Positions 26,907-35,779 of a stretch of 64,000 bases of DNA are shown here, one piece after another. The first letter of the stretch is position 1. Each line of letters opens with the position of its first letter. The stretch is from positions 1,798,001-1,862,000 of the forward strand of contig NZ_CP095074.1 in NCBI RefSeq assembly GCF_022919835.1, written 5' to 3'. A program made the translations under genes and the position numbers. The stretch is from Halobacillus shinanisalinarum. Its GTDB lineage: Bacteria; Bacillota; Bacilli; Bacillales; Halobacillaceae. The notes under the pieces are model-generated. The model ran no database searches. It was not told the origin of the DNA and saw only the letters and a list, made by a program, of their open reading frames with translations.

Positions 26907-28262
26907 TTATTTATTTAAGTTATTTATTATAAACCTTGTCTTACCACTATTTTGAACTGGTATTTTATCTAAAAACCTTACTTCAAAATATAACTTTTCA
27001 CCTAGTCTTTTTTGTAATTCCTTTATTATTATATTAGTGTGTTCTTCTTTATATAAGGTGTCATCCCTGACAACATTTACAATAATACGATCATATTCGT
27101 TCTGAACAAACTGTATATTTTTAACGGAATGCGGTAATTTTTTTACAGTATTTGCTATGTTAGGACTGTTTACTGCTCCACGTTCCTCAGAGTATAAGTA
27201 ATCCATACTCCTTCCAATAATTCTCTTTATAATGGGGGTTTTTGCTCCACAACTACATATTCCCTCTTTAAACTCAACACTATCTCCTATTTTATATCTA
27301 ATTAAAGGAGTACCACGTGTGGTAAAGCTTGTTACGTAAATTTCGCCAACATTACCTCTTACATTTACACTCTCAAAAACTCCTGTATCAATATTTAAAT
27401 GTAATGATCCATACGGACATTCAGTAATAAACGGTGCCCCTTCTGAAGATGCATATTGATCTCTAACTATACTATTAAACGCTTTTTCAATTATCTTTTT
27501 ATCTTCACTTAAAAGCGTTTCTGCATTTGGAAAGATTGCTATTGGTTTAAAAGTGAATTTAATATTATTTCTTAAAGCATATTTTGCAATTTGCAGGATA
27601 ACAGACGGAAACCCATCTAACGAATGGGGTTTGAATTTATTCAAGGCTTTTATATAATATGGGATATTTTCTTCAGAAAGATGAAAGCTTGAAAAAAGCA
27701 TTTGTTTTAGAGGAAGATTGTATCTCCAGAAAACCTTCTTCTTCTGTTTAAGTGGAACCATGGTTCTTCCTCCAAAACTTGCACGCTTCATTCCTTTCCT
27801 TATTCCGTGTTTCTCTTTAAAGTAATCTAAATACGCCATTCTTTCCTGCATGTCTCTATTTGTATAATAAACTGTTAAACTTTTTCCTGTTGTACCACCA
27901 GTCTGAGATTTTATCCCTCCTGACTTTGGTATAGATACAATTTCTTCTATGTTCTTACGGATATCTTCTTTTTCTAAAACAGGTATATCTTTAATTTCTT
28001 CAACACTTTTAAGAGGCAAGCTTCTGCTGCTGATCAATTTTGAATAATATACACTATTTTTTTTAGCGTAATCTAAAAATTTGTTTAATTGATCCAATTG
28101 ATAACCATAATAGTCAAACTTCGGCTCAACCCTTTTTCTTAGTTCACCCATCTTATTTTTATAATACTTACTATACCTTTCCCGCTTTAATTTATATCCG
28201 TATAAGGATATTAATATGTTTTGTATAAATATTGGGGATAAATTATATAACTTTTCCTTCAT
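26907..28262 (-). CDS. CapK-like adenylate-forming protein
   Basis: A 451-residue member of the phenylacetate-CoA ligase-like CapK family found in capsule and O-antigen loci. The phosphate-binding loop is SQTGGTTGKSLTV (119-131); YASSEGAPF (about 271-279), TRGTPLIRYKIGD and a C-terminal GKTRF complete the adenylation fold. A cluster (CPYG; CSCGAKTPI) may bind zinc. It probably activates a carboxylic acid as an acyl-adenylate for transfer to a sugar; substrate unknown. It starts 13 bases after the upstream glycosyltransferase. Confidence 0.85.
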   Translation of the reverse strand: MKEKLYNLSPIFIQNILISLYGYKLKRERYSKYYKNKMGELRKRVEPKFDYYGYQLDQLNKFLDYAKKNSVYYSKLISSRSLPLKSVEEIKDIPVLEKEDIRKNIEEIVSIPKSGGIKSQTGGTTGKSLTVYYTNRDMQERMAYLDYFKEKHGIRKGMKRASFGGRTMVPLKQKKKVFWRYNLPLKQMLFSSFHLSEENIPYYIKALNKFKPHSLDGFPSVILQIAKYALRNNIKFTFKPIAIFPNAETLLSEDKKIIEKAFNSIVRDQYASSEGAPFITECPYGSLHLNIDTGVFESVNVRGNVGEIYVTSFTTRGTPLIRYKIGDSVEFKEGICSCGAKTPIIKRIIGRSMDYLYSEERGAVNSPNIANTVKKLPHSVKNIQFVQNEYDRIIVNVVRDDTLYKEEHTNIIIKELQKRLGEKLYFEVRFLDKIPVQNSGKTRFIINNLNK

Positions 28263-28275
28263 AATGATCCCTCTT

Positions 28276-29478
28276 TCATAACTTCAATTTGTTCTCTGAG
28301 ATAAATTTCCGAATAAAATTATCACGTTTTTGAGATAATTGGGGAATGGTATATTCTTTTACCTTATTTAAATTTATATATATCTGTTCTTCCATAGATT
28401 TTACTGAGTGTAATGCATTCTTTATACTTCTATTAAAAGATTTTTCGTCTAACGGGTTAAACAGATATTTTTCTTCTAATAACTCAGGTATTCCACCCCT
28501 AGTTGAACCGATTGCTAGACACCCTCTACTTAGTGCTTCGATTAAAGCTCTTGGTAAGCCTTCAGTAAGACTAGGGTGTATAAATAGATCTATACCATCT
28601 AACCACTTAAAGACCTCTTCACCACTAGACCTTGTTCCATCAAAGAAAACTTTAGATGTCATACCGGTCTCTCTAATTATTTCTTTAAAATTATTTTCAT
28701 CACCTGCACCGAGGATATGAATTTCATAATCATTGAAATTGGCTAGTTTACTTATATACTCTATCGCCTTATCAAATCCTTTATATTTTGAATTCAAAGA
28801 ACCAATCATGCCTATTTTTAATTTCCTATCCCCTATAGTTTTTATAGAATTAATTCTAGTATTTAAAATATCTTCATTATTAATATCATTGATATTAACA
28901 TTAGAAATATTAACTTGATCACCCTTAGTAGGGTACCGCTCCTGTAAGTATTCTTTAGTAACGTAAATCGTATACTGCGAATTTTTTACAATCTTTTTAG
29001 TTTGATACATGCTTATTGGGGCATATACGTTGCCTTTAAAATCTCCATAAAACCGGTATGCATCATAAGGGCACCCCACTAATTCAATCAAATAAGGTAT
29101 ACCGTGATCAATAGCTACTGTTATTGCTAATTTACCAATTTCACTTGGGAGTCTTGCTATCAATGCATCTGATTTTTTTAATTCTCTATCAATTATGAGT
29201 TTTGCATTTCTCTTATTTATTACTTTCCCTTTAATACTACTTAAGTTAGGAAGACCTATGAAATTTGTATCAGGCCCACTGCTTACTGATAAAGAATTAA
29301 TTATTTCTTTACTAGTATCGTTATAATTGATTCTCTCTCGCTCTCTACCTAATATAGTCATTTTATCAAAATGTTTTAAATACCTTTCCCAAACTGCATA
29401 GGGGAAAGCTCCTTTTGAATAGACATTTCCTATTGTATCTCTAATCATAGGGAAATCGTGAGCGAACAAAAGTTTCAT
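28276..29478 (-). CDS. Family-4-type glycosyltransferase
   Basis: A 400-residue GT-B glycosyltransferase. The donor domain reads GMIGSLNSKYKGFDKAIEYI, then HILGAGDE, GTRSSGEEVFKWLDGIDLFI and HPSLTEGLPRALIEALSRG with the conserved EX7E pattern. The N terminus MKLLFAHDFPM is the usual first strand. I chose the ATG at 29478, seven bases after GGTGA, over an ATG two codons upstream. Lower GC and many AT-rich codons match its neighbours. Acceptor and donor unknown. Confidence 0.87.
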   Translation of the reverse strand: MKLLFAHDFPMIRDTIGNVYSKGAFPYAVWERYLKHFDKMTILGRERERINYNDTSKEIINSLSVSSGPDTNFIGLPNLSSIKGKVINKRNAKLIIDRELKKSDALIARLPSEIGKLAITVAIDHGIPYLIELVGCPYDAYRFYGDFKGNVYAPISMYQTKKIVKNSQYTIYVTKEYLQERYPTKGDQVNISNVNINDINNEDILNTRINSIKTIGDRKLKIGMIGSLNSKYKGFDKAIEYISKLANFNDYEIHILGAGDENNFKEIIRETGMTSKVFFDGTRSSGEEVFKWLDGIDLFIHPSLTEGLPRALIEALSRGCLAIGSTRGGIPELLEEKYLFNPLDEKSFNRSIKNALHSVKSMEEQIYINLNKVKEYTIPQLSQKRDNFIRKFISENKLKL

Positions 29479-29595
29479 ATGCATATCACCCTCAATAATT
29501 TATTTATAGGAGTTAATACTACTGAAGTATTGCTATATAAAGAGTAATAGGTTAGGTATATAAAACATCCATAACAGTAGTAAATTAAGTTAATA

Positions 29596-31098
29596 CTATA
29601 TATCTTTATGAATACTAGTTTTCTCGCAGGTAGTTTTTCTTCGTAACGTAATGTGATTTATTGCTAGCAGTAGTAACAAATACACAGGGATAATATAATA
29701 GGTGACGTCTCTTACTATCCCTAAAAATTCGGCCCTAGGAGCAGTTAAGTTCATATAAAAAAATGATAAAATGATAAACAATTTAATATAATTACCTTTA
29801 TCAAAGGTAGTAAACGTAAGAAGTTTTGCAAAAAGTATTCCCATTAAAATCATTATGGGGACAGGAAACCATCCAAAATTATAATATGCCTCAGCAGGAA
29901 TTGAATATCCAGGCCCATAGTTCATATCCAAAATATTCATCAACCACTGAGCCAAAGCGCTATTTTGAGCACCTATATGCTGTCCCCCAAATATATTCGG
30001 AACTACAGTCGTTAGTGCAAAAAAGTAGGAAGAACCAAACTTAAATGGAGAAACCTCTGGTACTATATCCATTGTTTTCACAAGAGGAAACATACTATAC
30101 CCAAAGGTCCCTATTGATTCAACTACAAAATTTGACTCTTCTTCCTTTGAATTTAAACTTATATTAGAAGTCAACTCAGAAATTGAAATAAGACCTTCAG
30201 TTCTCAAATCACCTATTATCGGAAATAATGTTAATAATGCAGTAACTAATACTAATATTTTAATGTATGACTTGAAGTTTACCTTTTTTCTTATATTAGT
30301 GTTAAACCATAAGACCATCAAAATAATAGTAGTTGGGATAGCTCTATCACCTAAAAGAAAATAACTAAATGAATACAATATCGCTATAAAATTAATTATA
30401 TTTACAATTACTTTTTTATCTTTATAGCCGATTAACATTAATACTAACGAAATGATAAAGTAATCAGACATCATAGAGATAATCTTTGATATAATGTTTG
30501 AACTCGATGATCCCGATAAGGCACCATACCCCACTGAACTTGCTAACTGAAAATTATTAAACATGAAATAGATCGTTGGTAATAGTGTAAGGGAAAATAA
30601 AAGCAGCCCTACATTTCGGAATGCGAATATAGTATTAGTTTCTTGAAAATCATTCATTTTTTTACCCTTATTTTTACTAAAATACAGAGATATTAATCCA
30701 CCTACAAAAAGTGAAGAAAAGCAAATTAAAGTATATATTTCTGCTTTTACAATACTTTCTAATGGGAGCCTTAAATATAGGTTTACACTTGGATCTTGAT
30801 TAAATGAGAATAAAATTGGTTGTCCCATTGTAAATAGGATAAAAGAAATTAAGAACATTGAGAAAAGGTTAAAGGTAACTCCTGTTATTTTCCCCCAACA
30901 AATTACATAATAAATGGTTAAAAATATAGAAAAGTAGGCTAATACTTTAGAAATTAAAATAATATTTTCACTGCTTAGAAGTGATCTATACTCTAGAACA
31001 TATAAATAGAAAATATATATTCCAAAAATAATAAATAAGTTTAAGAAGATATTTGCTAATAAATGTATTTGTCTTTGCTTCTGTTCAAGAGCATGCAT
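29596..31098 (-). CDS. Oligosaccharide repeat-unit polymerase (Wzy-like)
   Basis: A 500-residue protein with about twelve hydrophobic segments and no soluble enzyme domain, as expected for the polymerase that joins lipid-linked repeat units on the outer face of the membrane. A larger extracytoplasmic loop (about 310-400) contains LRTEGLISIS and FGGQHIGAQNSALAQWLM. Wzy sequences diverge strongly, so the call rests on topology and on the neighbouring Wzx and glycosyltransferases. GAGGTGATGCA precedes the ATG. A 110-base gap separates it from the next gene. Confidence 0.8.
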   Translation of the reverse strand: MHALEQKQRQIHLLANIFLNLFIIFGIYIFYLYVLEYRSLLSSENIILISKVLAYFSIFLTIYYVICWGKITGVTFNLFSMFLISFILFTMGQPILFSFNQDPSVNLYLRLPLESIVKAEIYTLICFSSLFVGGLISLYFSKNKGKKMNDFQETNTIFAFRNVGLLLFSLTLLPTIYFMFNNFQLASSVGYGALSGSSSSNIISKIISMMSDYFIISLVLMLIGYKDKKVIVNIINFIAILYSFSYFLLGDRAIPTTIILMVLWFNTNIRKKVNFKSYIKILVLVTALLTLFPIIGDLRTEGLISISELTSNISLNSKEEESNFVVESIGTFGYSMFPLVKTMDIVPEVSPFKFGSSYFFALTTVVPNIFGGQHIGAQNSALAQWLMNILDMNYGPGYSIPAEAYYNFGWFPVPIMILMGILFAKLLTFTTFDKGNYIKLFIILSFFYMNLTAPRAEFLGIVRDVTYYIIPVYLLLLLAINHITLRRKTTCEKTSIHKDI

Positions 31099-31131
31099 TG
31101 CATCACCTCAATTATACATCCGTACTTTTTG

Positions 31132-32265
31132 TTAATGTAAATCGTATATAGTCATCAATACTTTGGACGCAGTGTTAACTTCATAACCACGGGAGGATAT
31201 CTTATCTACAACCTGTTTTTCAGTAATATTTTTACTTGTTGCTGCCAATTTAATAGCGTCAACCCACTTTTCATAAGGTTCATTTAAATCTACGTAACTA
31301 GTTAGTCCCAATCCTAGATCTACCTCTTTAGTTACTGTTTCCGAAATCACACTAGGAACTTTTGCAGCTTGAGCTTCTACTATAACACCCGGAATTCCTT
31401 CATAGTATGAGGGAAGTAAAAATACGTCAAACATATTTAATATTTCTGGAATATCGGAGCGTTTCCCAAGAAAAAAAACATCCTTCTCTATTTTCAATTG
31501 AATTACTTTAGCCTTTATTTCATCCCTTAATTCTCCATCACCTACCAACACCAATTTTGCATTGGGGATACATTTTTTAATATTTGAAAAAAGTTCTATT
31601 AGAAAGTTATGGTTCTTAACCTTTCTAAAGCTCCCAACATGACCTACAACGAAGTTATTCGTGTTAATATCTATTTCTGCCTTTTTTTGTTCTTTATTTT
31701 CCGCACTAAGAGATAAATAGGGTGATAAATTAATAGCGTTAGGTAACAATTTAACACGTCCGGACTTCATTATTCTCTCACCAAACAAAAAGGAACCAGC
31801 CTTATAGCCACAGGCAACTAATTTATTTGAATTTGCCAGAATTAATAATCTTGATATAAAAAAGTATGTTCTTCTTAGTAAACCACTATTATTTCTATCA
31901 GAGGAAGTCCTTGCATGAGAAATTCTTAATTTGACTCCAGCTAATCTTGAAGCAAGAGAAATAATACCGGAATTATGTGATGTATGTGCGTGTGTTGCAT
32001 AAAAGGGCCCTTTTTCTTTTATTAAATTCATAACACTTTTTATAAATCTAAATAATCCAACTTCTTTTGGAGGTTTAATCACAAAAATTCTACCTCCTAA
32101 TTTTCTTATTTCCTCATTGTAGTAATGCTCCCCACCTTTTGTAGTTAAGAAGTCGAATTGTACTTCATTTTTATTAATTGTTCTGTATATTTCCATAGTT
32201 CTTGTTTCAGCGCCACCTTGATCCATTGCACCGAAAACATGTAGTACTCTTTTACAATTACTCAC
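31132..32265 (-). CDS. Family-4-type glycosyltransferase (EpsF/CapM-like)
   Basis: A 377-residue GT-B glycosyltransferase. The start HVFGAMDQGGAETRTMEI is the classic glycine-rich acceptor-side loop, and the donor domain shows VVGHVGSFRKVKNHNFLIEL, LVGDGELRDEI and LLPSYYEGIPGVIVEAQA. The start is GTG after GGTGA. It is the first gene after a 612-base gap that interrupts the cluster, so it may have a separate promoter. Sugar specificity unknown. Confidence 0.88.
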   Translation of the reverse strand: MSNCKRVLHVFGAMDQGGAETRTMEIYRTINKNEVQFDFLTTKGGEHYYNEEIRKLGGRIFVIKPPKEVGLFRFIKSVMNLIKEKGPFYATHAHTSHNSGIISLASRLAGVKLRISHARTSSDRNNSGLLRRTYFFISRLLILANSNKLVACGYKAGSFLFGERIMKSGRVKLLPNAINLSPYLSLSAENKEQKKAEIDINTNNFVVGHVGSFRKVKNHNFLIELFSNIKKCIPNAKLVLVGDGELRDEIKAKVIQLKIEKDVFFLGKRSDIPEILNMFDVFLLPSYYEGIPGVIVEAQAAKVPSVISETVTKEVDLGLGLTSYVDLNEPYEKWVDAIKLAATSKNITEKQVVDKISSRGYEVNTASKVLMTIYDLH

Positions 32266-32877
32266 AAATGCTCACCAGTCTTTCGCTATTAAAACTAAGT
32301 AATTTAATTTCAGTTAAATAATGTTGTTAGTTTAAATTTGGTTTTTATACCAATATAATGTAAGTGCTCCAACCTAACCCATGAACATCCTAACAAAAGT
32401 TAGATTATATTCAAGGTTCCTTAAAACTAGTGGGAGACTATACATTCCATAGTTAATTTAAATTGCGCTTTAACTTTTGGGCATAATTTTTCTATGATGC
32501 TATATTAGATAAGGAACGTTCGATCTGTAATGTATTCATTGCATGCTCTACGAGATTCAGGGGTTAAGTGTACGACACTGGTGTAGTGAAACCCCTGGTG
32601 ACCTTTATCTCTACAAAGTGTTATGCGAGTTGAACCTTTCATACCACTCAGAAATGGAATTTCACCCGTTAATATACGTTGTATAGATGCCCCTATTCGT
32701 TAACTATAATAACTCCTTTTTACTCGTTTAGAAAAGTATGATAACTAATAACATAACCACATTATTCATATTCTATATATTGCCATTAAATGGTGAATTA
32801 TGAAGTATTATCACATTAGTTGCCTATTAGGCAAAATGTTCATATCCCATTTTTGACTTTTACAAATACCAATTTAT
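32266..32877. other. Gap inside the polysaccharide cluster with a coding-like relic
   Basis: This gap is unusual inside a tightly packed operon. On the minus strand a start-less open frame of about 64 codons runs from near 32700 to 32507. It includes SGMKGSTRITLCRDKGHQGF and TPESRRACNEYITDR, which look coding but match no family I know. A strong hairpin (32558-32597) lies inside it. The rest is AT-rich without a gene. Confidence 0.5.
32558..32597. repeat. Hairpin in the cluster gap
   Basis: CAGGGGTT (32558-32565) pairs with AACCCCTG (32590-32597), and the interior ACAC/GTGT can pair further. No T run follows on either side, so it does not look like a simple terminator. Confidence 0.55.
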
Positions 32878-34140
32878 TTACACTTTTGTTTTCGCAGTAT
32901 CAGTCATTCCATTATTTATATTTTTTATTCCTTTTCTGAAGAGTTGAAAATAAAAAATCATTGATACTAATGTTGAGACTGCTAAAGCTAAGGGAGCACC
33001 TTTCAGTCCATACTTTCCTATAAAAAATATAGAAGTTATAGTAATTGACAATAATTTAATTAAATGGATTGGGAGTTGCATTGCAAAAATACGCATAGAG
33101 GTGACAGCTACTCCAAATGCACTTGTAATAAATGACAAAACTGAGACAATCATTATCCACCTAAATAACACGTAATGGTCGGCGTATTCTGAAGAATATA
33201 CAATGGTCAAAATTTCCTCTCCCCAAAAATAAACAACCACAAACCCTAACAAACCAAATACTAAATTGATCGATAATGTTTTCTTAAATAATGATAGAAA
33301 TTGATGTTTGTTCCCATTTGAGTAATATCTAGCTAATCTAGGGCTAACAGTTTGGTTTATTGAAGTAGTAAATTTACTCGCCCCTACTAAAACATATGAA
33401 ATTGCACCAAAAATCCCTAGGGCTTCTAAACTTAATTGATTCTCTATTATATATCTTGGTAGGTTAGTATTTAATGATCCCAACATGGATACAAACCCAA
33501 GTGGAACAGAAACATAAAACAGCCTAGACAAGACCTTAAAATTAAAATGAAGAGTAAAATTTATATTATGTTTAAATAACTTTTTTATATCCCAAAGAAT
33601 TAGAACCAGCAACCACGCTAAGGAAAGACCAATTATGGCTATCTGTAGACTTTTTGTAAAATAAAAAGAAAGAGAAAATAAAACGAAGCCTAAAACAGCC
33701 CGTAATATCAAGGATATAGCTATCTTATTCATATCTTCTATTTTTTGTAAAAACCCATAAACTATATCGTTCAAACCTTCAATTGCCTTACTGATAGCAA
33801 TAAGAAAAATAATTAAACATAGTTGAATTGAATAGCCACTATAAAAAATAATAACTGTACACACTAGTAACCCAAATAACATAGCAAATAGTCTTAGGGA
33901 AAGAAAATCCTTAAATTCATTTTCATTATTAGCATCTGTGGCCTGTATTGCTCTTAGTTGTAGGTTAGAAAATATCATAATTGGTGCAGTTATTGCTAAA
34001 CCTAATGTGTACATGCCGACTAATTCTTGGTTACCCAATTTCGTTAAGACTATTAGTAATAACCACTGAAACAGTGCAAAAACTATATTTGATGCAAACA
34101 TCCATTTAAAATTAGTTTTTAGTGAAATACCCTTTTTCAT
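32878..34140 (-). CDS. Oligosaccharide flippase (Wzx-like, MATE/MVF superfamily)
   Basis: A 420-residue protein with about twelve helices and the polysaccharide-transporter fold. The start SLKTNFKWMFASNIVFALFQWLLLIVL follows family pattern, and VSPRLARYYSNG between helices is a common signature. It would flip undecaprenyl-linked repeat units to the outer face. AAGGAAGAT precedes the ATG by seven bases. It starts 27 bases after the asparagine-synthase-like gene, so the two are probably co-transcribed. Confidence 0.9.
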   Translation of the reverse strand: MKKGISLKTNFKWMFASNIVFALFQWLLLIVLTKLGNQELVGMYTLGLAITAPIMIFSNLQLRAIQATDANNENEFKDFLSLRLFAMLFGLLVCTVIIFYSGYSIQLCLIIFLIAISKAIEGLNDIVYGFLQKIEDMNKIAISLILRAVLGFVLFSLSFYFTKSLQIAIIGLSLAWLLVLILWDIKKLFKHNINFTLHFNFKVLSRLFYVSVPLGFVSMLGSLNTNLPRYIIENQLSLEALGIFGAISYVLVGASKFTTSINQTVSPRLARYYSNGNKHQFLSLFKKTLSINLVFGLLGFVVVYFWGEEILTIVYSSEYADHYVLFRWIMIVSVLSFITSAFGVAVTSMRIFAMQLPIHLIKLLSITITSIFFIGKYGLKGAPLALAVSTLVSMIFYFQLFRKGIKNINNGMTDTAKTKV

Positions 34141-34167
34141 ATATCTTATCTTCCTTAAAATGGGCTT

Positions 34168-35670
34168 TTATCGTTTTCTCCCATTTTTTAGTTTTTCTTT
34201 TATCATGGTATAACCTTGAATCTTAGTTGATACAGTTATTGAATTTATTTTGTCTTTAGTGCTATACTTATAAACCTTTTGGTTACTCACGTTATTGTTC
34301 TTAAGAAAAATGGAAAATGCAGTAAGCCAACTGATTGTTGCATCTAACTTGTTCAGGTTTCCTGCGTAAGATTTAGGCCACAGTTTATAAATCCTGTCTA
34401 AGGATTTTTCATTAAAAATACCGATATTTGCTATTAAGTTTAAATCTAATTCAGATTCTATAAAACTTCTTAGTTCATTTCTTAACCAATCCCCGTATTG
34501 ATGTGAGGAGGGCCTTCCGTTATCGACATTTATTTCTTCATTACTTCCAAATATCATACCGGTTCTAGCCCAAGGAATTAGAGAGATTTCGCCCGGTAAC
34601 AATGGCAATATATGGCTATATAATATATCTGACCTTATTGAAAGGTCCAACCCCCATAAATACTGAACAACTTTAGGAGAAGTAAAGATCTGATACAAAG
34701 GCTTCCTCATTGCAATAATGCTCATTGCTGTAGTTAAATATCTTCTAGAGTGGTTCCTTTGGTATTCAGTTTCTCTATATTGGTATTCTTCACGCTTGTG
34801 TTTGTCTACAGAATCCCTATAACTCATAGATTCCCTTTTTATTTCTCCATAAAAATCCTGTACTAGTTTCTGTTTTAATAAACCTAACTTATTCGCGTTC
34901 CTATGAACAATAGGCGGTACCTCTTTGAGTGGAGTACCGTTATATTCTGCTCTCCCTAAAGTATCACCATAACTCCCTGCCAAGACAATATCACTATCTG
35001 TATCATTTCCAACAGCATTCATTGCATGTAAATTATATGGAAAAACTTCCGCTCCTACTTTTTGTACTAAATAAAAATTTTGTTTTAGAACATCTGAGTT
35101 CAGCGGAAAATGCTTATAATCCCAATTGTACTCTTCAGCTATTCTCTTTGCATACCACACATCTCTACTATCTGAAACTCCCCAATTATAAACAACTACA
35201 TCCCCACTAAATTCCTTGTTAATTTGTGTCTCTTTTAATAAACCAGCCAAGATTCTACTATCCATTCCACCCGATAAAAGAATACCAACCCGTTTAGCAT
35301 CAGCTATATAATTCAGTATTTCTTCATATAAAAGTTCTTTTAGGGTGACTGCTGCTATTTTAGGATCAATTAATTTTTTATCATGCGGTGGCAAGTCAAA
35401 GTAATCCCATTTATTTAATTTTTCATTATATCTTGATAACCATGGTGCGCGTTTAATAGATTTCACGAGGGTTTTATCACCTATAATATACCCCCTCATC
35501 AATATATCTATAATTGATTGTAGATCAAGTTCATAATCATCCATTGTGTTATCTAATAAAATCTCATTAAAGTTTAAACTAAAATTTGGATTCCGATTAT
35601 TAGTTGAATAAAAGGGGTATTGACTTCCAATGTGGTCTTCTGTGTTTATCCAGCTAGGCCAGTTACTCAT
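34168..35670 (-). CDS. Asparagine-synthase-like amidotransferase without a glutaminase Cys
   Basis: A 500-residue protein with the ATP-pyrophosphatase (PP-loop) domain of asparagine synthetase: GILLSGGMDSRILAGLL (129-145), then YNWGVSDSRDVWYAKRIAEEY and DIVLAGSYGDTLGR. The N-terminal region has no Cys2 and lacks the glutaminase active site, so it must use free ammonia or a partner, or catalyse another adenylation. With uronate-making enzymes nearby, amidation of a sugar uronate as proposed for WbpS is a fair inference. AAAGGAG lies about 16 bases before the ATG, longer than usual, so the start is less certain. Confidence 0.82.
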   Translation of the reverse strand: MSNWPSWINTEDHIGSQYPFYSTNNRNPNFSLNFNEILLDNTMDDYELDLQSIIDILMRGYIIGDKTLVKSIKRAPWLSRYNEKLNKWDYFDLPPHDKKLIDPKIAAVTLKELLYEEILNYIADAKRVGILLSGGMDSRILAGLLKETQINKEFSGDVVVYNWGVSDSRDVWYAKRIAEEYNWDYKHFPLNSDVLKQNFYLVQKVGAEVFPYNLHAMNAVGNDTDSDIVLAGSYGDTLGRAEYNGTPLKEVPPIVHRNANKLGLLKQKLVQDFYGEIKRESMSYRDSVDKHKREEYQYRETEYQRNHSRRYLTTAMSIIAMRKPLYQIFTSPKVVQYLWGLDLSIRSDILYSHILPLLPGEISLIPWARTGMIFGSNEEINVDNGRPSSHQYGDWLRNELRSFIESELDLNLIANIGIFNEKSLDRIYKLWPKSYAGNLNKLDATISWLTAFSIFLKNNNVSNQKVYKYSTKDKINSITVSTKIQGYTMIKEKLKNGRKR

Positions 35671-35779
35671 AATTTTATATCATTCTCTCCTTTTATTAAT
35701 CAGTTTATTTTCATTTAAGGCATTAGAAATCCATTTCCCACTCTCAAGCACTTTTATATTATTAAGTACCACTATAGCT

